From positions 1 through 32,982 of the forward strand of contig JALOTB010000042.1 in the NCBI GenBank assembly GCA_025458165.1: a stretch of 32,982 bases of DNA. The letters run 5' to 3'. Source of the stretch: Chromatiaceae bacterium (GTDB taxonomy: Bacteria > Pseudomonadota > Gammaproteobacteria > Chromatiales > Chromatiaceae). Position numbers and translations under genes: made by a program. Under the pieces are notes generated by a model that saw only the letters and a list, made by a program, of their open reading frames with translations, was not told the DNA's origin and did not search any database. Below, piece after piece: positions 1 through 8,700 of the stretch. Position 1 is the stretch's first letter. Each line of letters starts with the position of its first letter.

Positions 1-26
1 GACATGGTGTCGCAGCCTCCAGCCTA

Positions 27-114
27 CCATTCGGAGCAGCCAGCCACCTATTTTCCCCCGCCCACACAGGCGGTTAGGCCTAAGTCAGTGCCATTCGGCG
101 CTGATCCCGGCCAC
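27..114. repeat. Possible degenerate IS21-type subterminal repeats
   Basis: Two imperfect copies of a motif beginning CCATTCGG and continuing through GC/CC-rich sequence to GCCAC lie at 27-48 and 91-114. On the minus strand both read as GGC-rich sequence followed by CCGAATGG. IS21-family elements carry several subterminal repeats of this general look. I see no transposase tail and no clean terminal inverted repeat, so this may be the scar of an element or chance similarity. The position fits, because it borders a block of damaged accessory genes. Confidence 0.2.
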
Positions 115-149
115 ACTGGAACGTATCTTCTCGACTGAGGCGCTCGCCC

Positions 150-308
150 ATGTCTGAGCAGCCGTTGCAGAACTCGCTGTTCGAGGACGACTACCTGCTG
201 CGCGAGCTCGGCCAGGCGATCTTGACCGACGGCAAATCCGCCCCGGATTCAGTTCTCAACCCGGGGTTAAAAACTGCTGGGGGCAAGCCGGCCGTGGAGA
301 GGACATGA
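150..308 (+). CDS. Short gene fragment, 52 aa, possibly the N-terminus of a GHKL-type ATP-binding protein
   Basis: The ATG at 150 opens a 52-codon frame whose TGA at 306-308 overlaps the next start as ATGA, so the two would be translationally coupled. The first 20 residues include LFEDDYLLRELG. From memory this resembles the first lines of bacterial HSP90/histidine-kinase-like (GHKL) ATPases of defence loci, which open with LFEEDYL followed by an ATPase fold. Here the similarity stops after about 25 residues and no ATP-binding box follows. I therefore read it as a remnant fused to unrelated sequence, or as a genuine very small protein. The family assignment is tentative. Confidence 0.35.
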   Translation: MSEQPLQNSLFEDDYLLRELGQAILTDGKSAPDSVLNPGLKTAGGKPAVERT

Positions 309-622
309 CGAAGACCACGCCGCGCTGGCGCGACCTCAAATCCAAGCTGGCCGATATTGACCGCGCCAACCTGATCGGCCTGGGACAAGACCTCTACGCC
401 GCCAACAAGGACAGCCAGGCATTCCTCCACGCCCGCTTTTGGCTCGGCGAGGACGTGCCGCAGCCCTACAACGCCACCATCGACCGCTGGCTGTGGCCCG
501 ACGTGTTCAAGAACGAGGGCACCTCGGTCGCCAAGGCCAAGAAGGCCTTCGCGGACTACAAGAAGGCCGTCGACCAGCCGGAGGGCCTGGCCGAACATGG
601 ATTCGATAGCGGATCCCGATGA
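305..622 (+). CDS. Small DUF6155-like protein, 105 aa
   Basis: The protein is soluble, charged and predicted mostly helical. The segment from DLKSKLADIDRANLIGL through AFLHARF and on to TSVAKAKKAFADYKK matches my recollection of DUF6155, a family of unknown function often found with mobile and defence genes. Family members I recall run on past the point where this one ends. The last dozen residues (about GLAEHGFDSGSR) lie where the following gene begins, so the C-terminus was probably lost when the two genes were joined. The start overlaps the previous frame by four bases and the end overlaps the next gene by 26 bases (597-622), giving a three-gene coupled string. The function is unknown. Confidence 0.6.
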   Translation: MTKTTPRWRDLKSKLADIDRANLIGLGQDLYAANKDSQAFLHARFWLGEDVPQPYNATIDRWLWPDVFKNEGTSVAKAKKAFADYKKAVDQPEGLAEHGFDSGSR

Positions 623-2972
623 GCTCACCGCGCTGCGCGCGGAGAACAGCCGGCTGATCGCGCTGCTCGAATCGCACGGCATCGAGTGGCGTGCAGCTCC
701 GCAGCCTTCGCCACCATCTGCCGAGCCATCAAGGCTGTCCACCGACGAGAAGGTCGCGCTGTTCCGACGCCTGTTCCGCGGCCGCACCGACATGTTCCCG
801 GTTCGATGGGAGAGCACGACCACGGGGAAGTCGGGCTACGCGCCGGCCTGCGCGAATGAGTGGCGGGCCGGCGTGTGCGACAAACGGCGGATCAAGTGCC
901 GCGACTGCGGCCATCGCCTGCTCATCCCGCTGTCGGACGCCGTGATCTTCAAGCACCTGGCCGGCGAGCACACCGTCGGGGTGTATCCGCTGTTGGAGGA
1001 CGACGGCTGCTACTTCCTGGCCGTCGACTTCGACGAGGCCGAGTGGCGGGACGACGCGTGGGCGTTCATGCAGTCGTGCGCGGAGCTGGGCGTGCCGGCG
1101 GCGCTGGAGATCTCGCGCTCCGGTCAGGGCGCCCATGCCTGGGTGTTCTTCGCCGGTCGCGTGTCGGCGCGCGACGCCCGCCGCCTGGGCACGGCCATCA
1201 TCAGCCACACCTGTGCGCGCGAGCGGCAGCTCCGGCTCACGTCCTACGACCGGCTGTTCCCGAACCAGGACACGATGCCCAAGGGCGGCTTCGGCAACCT
1301 GATTGCCTTGCCGCTGCAAAAGGGCCCGAGGGAGAAGGGCTACAGCGTGTTCGTCGACGCTGAGCTACGCCCCTACCCGGACCAGTGGGCGTTCCTGGCC
1401 TCCATCCAGCCGATGGCCGCGCACGACATCGAGCCGACCATCCTGCGGGCTACAGGTGGCGTCCATCCGCTGGACGTCACCTTCATCGACGACGAAGACC
1501 TGGCCACGCCGTGGAAACGCGAGAGCACTTCGACCAAGAAGCTGCCAGGGCCGATGCCGAAGTCCCTGAGCGTGACGCTGGCCAACTTGATCTATTTCGA
1601 GAAGGCCCAACTGCCGCAGGCGCTGGCCAACCGCCTGATCCGGCTGGCAGCGTTCCAGAACCCCGAGTTCTACAAGGCCCAGGCGATGCGGATGTCGGTG
1701 TGGGACAAGCCGCGTGTCATCGGCTGCGCCGAGAACTACCCCCAGCACATCGCGCTGCCCCGAGGGTGCCTGGATGCCGCCCTGTCACTGCTGCGCGAGA
1801 ACGGCATCGCCTGCGACCTGAGAGACGAACGCGTTGGCGGCCAGCCGCTGGACGTGTCGTTCGTCGGCAATCTGCGTCCCGACCAGGAGGCCGCCGTCGC
1901 GGCGATGCTGCCCTTTGATGCCGGGGTGCTGTGTGCACCGACCGCCTTCGGCAAGACGGTGACGGCTGCGGCGATGATCGCGCGCCGGGGTGTCAACACC
2001 CTGGTGCTGGTGCATCGTACGGAACTGCTCAAGCAGTGGCAGGAGCGGCTGCAGGCGTTTCTGGGCGTCGGCAAGGGTGTGGTCGGCACCATTGGCGGCG
2101 GCAAGGCCAAACCCACAGGGAGGATCGACATCGCCGTGATGCAGTCTTTGTCCCGCCAGGGCGAGGTGAACCCGCTGGTCGAGGACTACGGCCACGTGAT
2201 CGTCGACGAGTGCCACCACGTCGGCGCCGTCTCCTTCGACGCGATCCTCAAGCGGACCAAGGCGAAGTACTTGCTGGGCCTGACGGCGACCCCGATCCGA
2301 CGCGACGGGCAGCAGCCGATCATCTTCATGCAGTGCGGGCCGATCCGCCACACGGCGGCCAAGCCGGCAGGGGCGCCGCGCGATCTGGAGGTGGCACCCC
2401 GCACCCGCCATGCCCCAATTGATCTGCCGCAAGATGCCAGCATCCAGGACGTCTTTCGCCACCTGGCCAACGATCACGCCAGGACCGAGGCCATTGCCGC
2501 CGAGGTGCGCGACGCCTTCGCGCAGGGCCGCAAGGTGCTGGTCCTGACCGAGCGCATGGAACACCTCGACGCCATCGAGGCGGCCCTCGGCGCCCTGGAA
2601 CCGGCGCCCTTCGTACTGCATGGCCGGATGTCCAGAAAGCAGCGTGCGGCGCTGGTGGCAGACCTGGATGCACTGCAGGCCGACGCGCCGCGCGTGCTTC
2701 TGGCGACCGGCAAGCTGGTCGGCGAGGGCTTCGACCACCCGCCGCTCGACACGCTGGTACTCGCCATGCCGGTGTCGTGGAAGGGCACGCTTCACCAGTA
2801 CGCCGGTCGCTTGCACCGGGAGCACGCCAGCAAGACCGACGTGCGGATCATCGACTTCGTCGACACCGGTCACCCGGCGCTGCTGCGGATGTGGGACAAG
2901 CGCCAGCGCGGCTACCGGGCGATGGGGTATCGGATTGAGGTCAACGCCTCGCCGTATGAAAGCCTGCTTTGA
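597..2972 (+). CDS. TOTE-type conflict system primase-helicase, 791 aa
   Basis: This single-chain protein joins an archaeo-eukaryotic primase to a superfamily 2 helicase. In order: a short coiled-coil (about 8-28, heptad LRAENSRLIALLE), a zinc-binding cluster (C85, C94, C101, C104), and an AEP primase core with the metal-binding DFD at 144-146, H180 in SGQGAH and the typical FPNQD...PKGGFGNLIALPLQ region at 221-241. The helicase follows: Walker A APTAFGKT at 447-454, DECH box 537-540, TATP 563-566, and motif VI QYAGRLHR at 734-741. This combination defines the TOTE conflict-system primase family, thought to act on invading nucleic acid. All catalytic motifs are intact, unlike the neighbouring Fic gene. 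No nuclease domain is visible in the chain. A GGAGG at 580-584 precedes the ATG at 597 inside the previous gene. Confidence 0.85.
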   Translation: MDSIADPDELTALRAENSRLIALLESHGIEWRAAPQPSPPSAEPSRLSTDEKVALFRRLFRGRTDMFPVRWESTTTGKSGYAPACANEWRAGVCDKRRIKCRDCGHRLLIPLSDAVIFKHLAGEHTVGVYPLLEDDGCYFLAVDFDEAEWRDDAWAFMQSCAELGVPAALEISRSGQGAHAWVFFAGRVSARDARRLGTAIISHTCARERQLRLTSYDRLFPNQDTMPKGGFGNLIALPLQKGPREKGYSVFVDAELRPYPDQWAFLASIQPMAAHDIEPTILRATGGVHPLDVTFIDDEDLATPWKRESTSTKKLPGPMPKSLSVTLANLIYFEKAQLPQALANRLIRLAAFQNPEFYKAQAMRMSVWDKPRVIGCAENYPQHIALPRGCLDAALSLLRENGIACDLRDERVGGQPLDVSFVGNLRPDQEAAVAAMLPFDAGVLCAPTAFGKTVTAAAMIARRGVNTLVLVHRTELLKQWQERLQAFLGVGKGVVGTIGGGKAKPTGRIDIAVMQSLSRQGEVNPLVEDYGHVIVDECHHVGAVSFDAILKRTKAKYLLGLTATPIRRDGQQPIIFMQCGPIRHTAAKPAGAPRDLEVAPRTRHAPIDLPQDASIQDVFRHLANDHARTEAIAAEVRDAFAQGRKVLVLTERMEHLDAIEAALGALEPAPFVLHGRMSRKQRAALVADLDALQADAPRVLLATGKLVGEGFDHPPLDTLVLAMPVSWKGTLHQYAGRLHREHASKTDVRIIDFVDTGHPALLRMWDKRQRGYRAMGYRIEVNASPYESLL

Positions 2973-3003
2973 TCCTGGCATTTCAAAATAAAGCATGCTT
3001 TCA

Positions 3004-4021
3004 ATGCCCCGAACCACCGGCACGTACGCCACCACGACCACCCTAGGTGAGTCGGTCCGGGCCTTCGTGCCACGACCGGTACCCCCGGCCGACCCCCCGC
3101 TGGCGCCGACCTGCTTCGTCGACCTGAACCGGCAGGCCTAACTGGCGCTGGCCCGCCTGGCCGGGGTGGCGGGCCTGGTCCCGTCGGTGGAATGGCTGCT
3201 CTACAGCTTCACCGCCAAGGAGGCGCTGCTCAGCTCGCAGATCGAGGGCACCCAGGCCACGCTCACCGACCTGTTCGACGAGGAGGCGGGCCTGAAGGTC
3301 AGCAACACCGACGATGTCGAGGAGGTCACCAACTATCTGCGCGCCTTCCGCTGGGCGCAGGGGCAGTTGCGTGACCCGCAGGGCTTGCCTATCAGCGTTC
3401 GCCTGCTGTGCGAAGCCCATCGGCTGCTGCTCGACGGTGCGCGCGGCGCCGGCAAGCAGCCCGGCGAACTGCGCCGCTCCCAGAACTGGATCGGCGGCAC
3501 GCGCCCGGGCAACGCCGCCTTCGTGCCGCCGCCCCCGCAGCAAGTGGCCGATCTGCTGAAGGACCTGGAGCGCTTCATCCACGTCTCCGACGCTGACCTG
3601 CCACCGCTGGTCCGGGTCGCCCTGACCCACGCCCAGTTCGAGACCATCCACCCCTTCCTGGATGGCAACGGGGGCATCGGGGGGCTGCTGATCACCGCAC
3701 TGATGGAGCACTGGCGGCTGTTGAGACAGCCGCTGATGGTCCTGAGCGGTTACCGCAAGCAGCACCAGGCCGAGTACTACCGGCGCTTGTCGGCCATCCG
3801 AGGCGACGGCGACTGGGAAGGCTGGGTGTCCTTCTTCCTGGAAGGCGTGGCGGTGGCGTCCGCGGATGCCGAGCGCGGCATCATCGACGTGGCCACGCTG
3901 ATCACGGCCGACCGCAAGCGACTGCTGGAGTCAGACGACGTTTCCTACCGCCAGCGCCGCCATCAAGCTGGTGGAGGATCTCGGCATCGTGGCCGAACTC
4001 ACCCTGGACGGGTCCGCGTAG
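3004..4021 (+). pseudogene. Fic family (AMPylase-type) pseudogene with internal stop, frameshift and defective active site
   Basis: From ATG 3004 the frame encodes a typical Fic N-terminal arm, is interrupted by TAA at 3139-3141, and continues in the same frame with the Fic_N region, including SSQIEGT (the inhibitory S-x-x-x-E-G helix of class II Fic proteins). The catalytic loop at 3649-3690 reads HPFLDGNGGIGGLL. Family members have HPFxxGNGRxGR, so both arginines are glycine, each explicable by a CGG-to-GGG type change. Near 3935 the reading frame shifts: the winged-helix tail (TASAAIKLVEDLGIVAEL) is in another frame and stops at 4019-4021. Working Fic enzymes transfer AMP or other nucleotide moieties to target proteins. 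Three independent lesions make this copy inactive. Confidence 0.85.
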
Positions 4022-4138
4022 GACTCGCACCCAGTTGGCGGCGACGATGGACGCGTCGTCGATCCCCCTGGGCCGACCAGGACACGGGCGGATGGTCGTC
4101 CGTTCCCGCATAATCGCCGCTTTTCCCGGAGCTCGCCC

Positions 4139-5683
4139 TTGGCCTCCCTCACCGCATCGATCGCCAAGGTCGGTGGCAACACCTTCCTGTCGCGCGTGCT
4201 CGGCTTTGTGCGCGACCTGGTGGTGGCGCGCATCTTTGGCGCCGACGCGGGCACCGACGCCTTCTTCGTCGCCTTCAAGATCCCTAACTTCCTGCGCCGG
4301 CTGTTCGCCGAGGGGGCCTTCTCCATGGCCTTCGTCCCGGTGCTCGCCGAGTACAAGACCAAGCGCAGTTTCCCCGAGCTCAAGCGTTTCGTCGATGACG
4401 TGGCCGGGACGCTGGGGGCGATCCTGCTGGTCGTGACCGCGATCGGGGTGCTCGCCGCGCCGGTGCTGATCCTGATCTTCGCCCCAGGGTTCGCCGGCCA
4501 TGCCGACAAGCAGGCGCTCGCCGCGGAGATGCTGCGTCTGACCTTCCCTTATCTCTTCTTCATCTCGCTGACGGCCTTTGCCGGCGGCATCCTGAACACC
4601 TACGAGCGCTTCGGCGTGCCGGCCTTCACGCCGGTGCTGCTCAATCTGTCACTGATCGCGTGCGCCCTGTGGCTCGCCCCGCACATGGAACAGCCGATCA
4701 CCGCGCTGGCCTGGGGGGTGCTGATCGCGGGCATCGCCCAGCTTGCTTTCCAGGTCCCCTTCCTCGCCCGGCTACGGCTCCTGCCGCGTCCGCGGATCAA
4801 CCGCAAGGACGAGGGGGTGCGACGCATCCTGCGCCTAATGGTGCCGGCGCTGTTCGGCGTCTCGGTGACCCAGATCAGCCTGTTGATCGACACCCTGCTC
4901 GCCTCCTTCCTGGTGACCGGGAGCATCTCCTGGCTCTACTACTCGGACCGTCTGCTGGAGTTTCCGATCGGCATCCTTGGGGTCGCATTGGGGACGGTGA
5001 TCCTGCCGAAGCTCTCGCAGCGCCACGCCGAGCAGTCTCCGGTCGAGTTCTCACGCGGGATCGACTGGGGCCTACGCTGGGTCTGGCTGCTCGGGGCGCC
5101 CTGCGCGGTGGGGCTGGTGATCCTCGCGGGGCCGATCCTGGCCACGCTTTTCTATTCCGGGGAGTTCACCGCCCATGACGTGCACATGGCGGCGCGCAGC
5201 CTGATGGCCTATTCGCTGGGCTTGATGGCGTTTCTCGGGATCAAGGTGCTGGCCCCGGGCTTCTACGCCCGCCAGGACATGCGCACGCCGGTGCGAATCG
5301 CGGTGATCGCCATGCTCACCAACATCAGCTTCAATCTGGCCCTGATGTTTCCCCTCGGCCACGCCGGCCTCGCACTCGCCACCACCATCGCTGCCAGCGT
5401 CAACGCCGGCCTGCTGATGCGCGGGCTGCTGCGCAACGGCGTCTACCGGCCGCAGAACGGCTGGGGCAAGCTGCTCGCCAAGGGGCTCGCCGCCTGTTTA
5501 GCGCTCGGCGCACTCCTCTGGTTCGGCAGCGGCGACACCGAGCGCTGGCTGGCGCTCCCGACCTTGGACCGTGCGCTCTGGCTCTCCGGACTGATCGCCG
5601 GCGGCGCAACAGTCTACGCGGCCGTGCTGCTTGCACTCGGCATCCGCGTGCGCCACCTGCGCGAGTCGACCACGCGGATCTGA
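4139..5683 (+). CDS. murJ: MurJ lipid II flippase, 514 aa
   Basis: MurJ is the MOP-superfamily flippase that moves lipid II across the inner membrane for peptidoglycan synthesis. The N-terminus has the signature LSRVLGFVRDLVVARIFGA, followed by GTDAFFVAFKIPNFLRRLFAEGAFSMAFVPV, and hydrophobic segments compatible with 14 membrane helices span the 514 residues, the usual family length. The start is TTG at 4139, chosen because homology begins within a few residues and a GGAG lies about 10 bases upstream; no nearer ATG exists in frame. The sequence CATAAT near 4109 could be a -10 element, which would make murJ the first gene after the decayed accessory block. RibF, a common murJ neighbour, is absent. 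Confidence 0.95.
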   Translation: MASLTASIAKVGGNTFLSRVLGFVRDLVVARIFGADAGTDAFFVAFKIPNFLRRLFAEGAFSMAFVPVLAEYKTKRSFPELKRFVDDVAGTLGAILLVVTAIGVLAAPVLILIFAPGFAGHADKQALAAEMLRLTFPYLFFISLTAFAGGILNTYERFGVPAFTPVLLNLSLIACALWLAPHMEQPITALAWGVLIAGIAQLAFQVPFLARLRLLPRPRINRKDEGVRRILRLMVPALFGVSVTQISLLIDTLLASFLVTGSISWLYYSDRLLEFPIGILGVALGTVILPKLSQRHAEQSPVEFSRGIDWGLRWVWLLGAPCAVGLVILAGPILATLFYSGEFTAHDVHMAARSLMAYSLGLMAFLGIKVLAPGFYARQDMRTPVRIAVIAMLTNISFNLALMFPLGHAGLALATTIAASVNAGLLMRGLLRNGVYRPQNGWGKLLAKGLAACLALGALLWFGSGDTERWLALPTLDRALWLSGLIAGGATVYAAVLLALGIRVRHLRESTTRI

Positions 5684-5799
5684 CACCTAAGAAACGGTCC
5701 GTCGCGATCGCCTGCGTGCCTATACCCCCAGCGGCGGAGCGGCGATACTCGGTGCTTCGGTCGACCGCTGCGGCCCGACGACGTCGCGAGGGATCTCAG

Positions 5800-8700
5800 A
5801 TGCACCTGTTCGTCTTCATCCTGCTCGTCCTCTGGTCAACCACCAGCCTCGGTGCACCGCCCGCGATCGAGGACGTCCCCGAGTCGCTGCGGCCGTGGGT
5901 GCCCTGGGTGTTGCACGCGCATAAGGACCTGGACTGCCCGCTGACCTACGCCGGGGAAGGGCGGACCTGCGTCTGGCCGGGGGAGCTGGTGCTCGATGTC
6001 GACGATACGGGTGCGCGCTTCGCCCAAACCGTCGTCGTCTACCGTGAGGGACGGGTGGCGCTGCCGGGGGACCGCGAGCACTGGCCGCAGGACGTCACCG
6101 CCGACGGGACGCCGATCACGGTGGTGGGCGATGCGGAGCTGCCGACCGTCCAACTACCGGCAGGCACCTATCGTCTGGCGGGGCGGTTCACCTGGACGCG
6201 ACCCCCAGATGCGCTGCGGATCGACGAGCGGACCGGTCTGGTGCGCTACTGGCGGGGCGGGAGCGAGGTCCGGCACCCGCAGCTTCGCGATGGCCGGCTC
6301 TGGCTGGCGACGACCCCGGGCGGTCCGGACGCCAAGGCCCCGGAGGACCGGCTGCGCCTGGAGGTCGCCCGTCTGCTCGCCGACGGCCATCCCTTCGAGG
6401 TGATCACCGACCTTAACCTCGAGGTCTCCGGTGCCCAGCGCGAGCTGGTCCTCGGCAAGCCCTTGCTCGCGGACTTTATCCCGTTGCGGATCGAGGGCAA
6501 GCTGCCCGCCCGCCTGGAGCCCGACGGGGCGCTGCGCGTGCAGGTCCGGCCCGGGCGCTGGTCGCTGCGTGTTGCTGCCCGACATCCGGGCGAGGTGCTG
6601 GGGTTGGCCCTGCCCGCGCAGCCCGACCCCTGGCCCGAGCGCGAGGTTTGGGTGTTTCAGGCGTCCCTCAAGGACCGCACGGTGGAGATCGGGGGCGTCG
6701 CGCAGGTCGATCCGCGGCAGGTCACCCTGCCCGCGGACTTCACCAATCTGCCGGCCTACCGGCTCGCTCCCGGCGACCGGCTCGGCTTCGAGGTCCTGCG
6801 CCGCGGCGACCCCGAGCCCGAGCCCGACCGGCTGACGCTCCAGCGCGACCTCTGGCTCGACTTTGACGGCGGCGGCTACACGCTCCGCGATCAGATCCGC
6901 GGCCAGATCACCCGCGACTGGCGCCTCACCGCCAGCCCGTCGCTGGCCCTGGGGCGGGTGACCGCCGACGGCCGCCCGCAGCTCATCACCGAGCTCGCCG
7001 GGGAGACCGGGGTGGAGGTGCGCCGCGGGCAGCTCGATCTGATCGGCGAGTCGCGCGTCGAAGGCGCTACGGCGAGCCTGCCCGCGACGGGTTGGCTGCG
7101 CGACTTCCAGTCGGTCTCGGCGACCCTGCACCTGCCCCCCGGCTGGCGGCTGCTCGCTGTCGGCGGGGTCGATAACGTCCCCGACTCCTGGCTGGAGCGC
7201 TGGACGCTCTATGACGTCTTCCTGGTCCTGATCATCGCCCTCGCGGCCGGGCGGCTGTGGCGCTGGTATTGGGCGCCGCTGGCCCTGATTGCCCTGGCGA
7301 TCACCTGGCACGAGCCGCGCGCCCCGCAGATGATCTGGCTGTATCTCCTCGCCGCGACTGCCCTCGTGCGTCTGGTCCCGGCCGCGGGGCGCGCCCAGCA
7401 GATCGCGCAGGGGGCACGGCTGCTCGGGCTCGTCGCCCTGCTGGTCATCGCCCTGCCCTTCCTCGTGCAGCAGGCGCGCGAGGGACTCTATCCCCAGTTG
7501 GAGCGGCCGTGGGTCGGCCCTCAGACCCAGGTCCCGAGCCTGGCGTCGGTGCCCGTGCCGATCGAGGAGGCGGTGCCCTCGGCCCCCCGCCGCCCGGGCG
7601 AGATGTTGAGCGACGGCAGCTACGGGGCGATCGTCGGGGCGATCCGATCGAAGGAGACGGCGCCCCCTACCCGCGAGCGGCCGATCGATCAGATCGACCC
7701 CAAGGCGCGGCTGCAAACTGGACCCGGTCTGCCGAGCTGGCAGTGGACCAGGGCCGACCTGGGCTGGAACGGGCCGGTCGCCGCCGACCAAGAGATCCGC
7801 CTGGTCCTGCTCGGACCCAGCGCCCAACGCGCGTACAAGTGGCTCAGCATCGCGCTGGTGGTGCTGCTCGCCTGGCGCTTCCTCGACCTGCGCCGGACCC
7901 AGGGTGGACGCCTCACGCTCGGCGCCCTAGTGGTCGCACTCTCGGCCGGCTGGAGCGGCAGCGGCGTGGCCGGCGACTTCCCGTCGCCCGAGCTCCTTCA
8001 GCAGTTGGAGCAGCGCCTGCTGGAGCGGCGCTTCGAGCCACCTTTGGCGAGCGTCCCGCGCCTGTCGATCGAGATCGACGCGGAGCGCTACCGGGCGGCG
8101 TTCGACGTGCACGCCCTGGAGGCCACCGCCATTCCCCTGCCGGTCGACACGCGCCAGGCAACGCCCGTGCAGGTGCAGATCGACGACGAGCCGCAGGCCG
8201 CGCTCTACCGGGCTGAGCCCAACCAGCTCTGGGTGCGGGTCCCGGAGGGCCAGCACCGGGTGGAGCTCAGCGCCTACGTCCCGCCCACCGACCAGCTCCA
8301 GATCCCGCTGCCGCTTCGGCCGCACCGGGTCGAGTTGGCGGCGGAGGGCTGGTTGGTCGAGGGCATTGGCGACAACGGCGTGCCGGACGGCCAGCTCAGT
8401 CTCACGCGGGTGCGCGAGGGCGCGGCGGGCGCGGGCGACGAGCTCACCCCCGCGACCCTGCCGTCCTTCCTGCGGGTCGAGCGGGTACTCCGGCTCGGGC
8501 TCGAGTGGGCGGTCGAGACCCGCGTGCGCCGTGCCTCGCCGCTCGGCGTGCCGCTCTCGGTCGCGATCCCGCTGATCCCCGGCGAGGCCGTCACCACCGA
8601 TGGGGTGCGGGTGCGCGACGGGCAGGTCCTGGTCAGCCTGGCGGCGGAGGCGAGCGAGACCGGCTGGCGCTCGCGTCTCGACCCGACCGACGCCCTGACC

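Noticed and set aside
1785..3041. Long minus-strand open frame opposite the primase-helicase (418 aa)
   Set aside because: It is antisense to a gene with complete domain motifs, and its translation has no recognisable domain. It reflects high GC.
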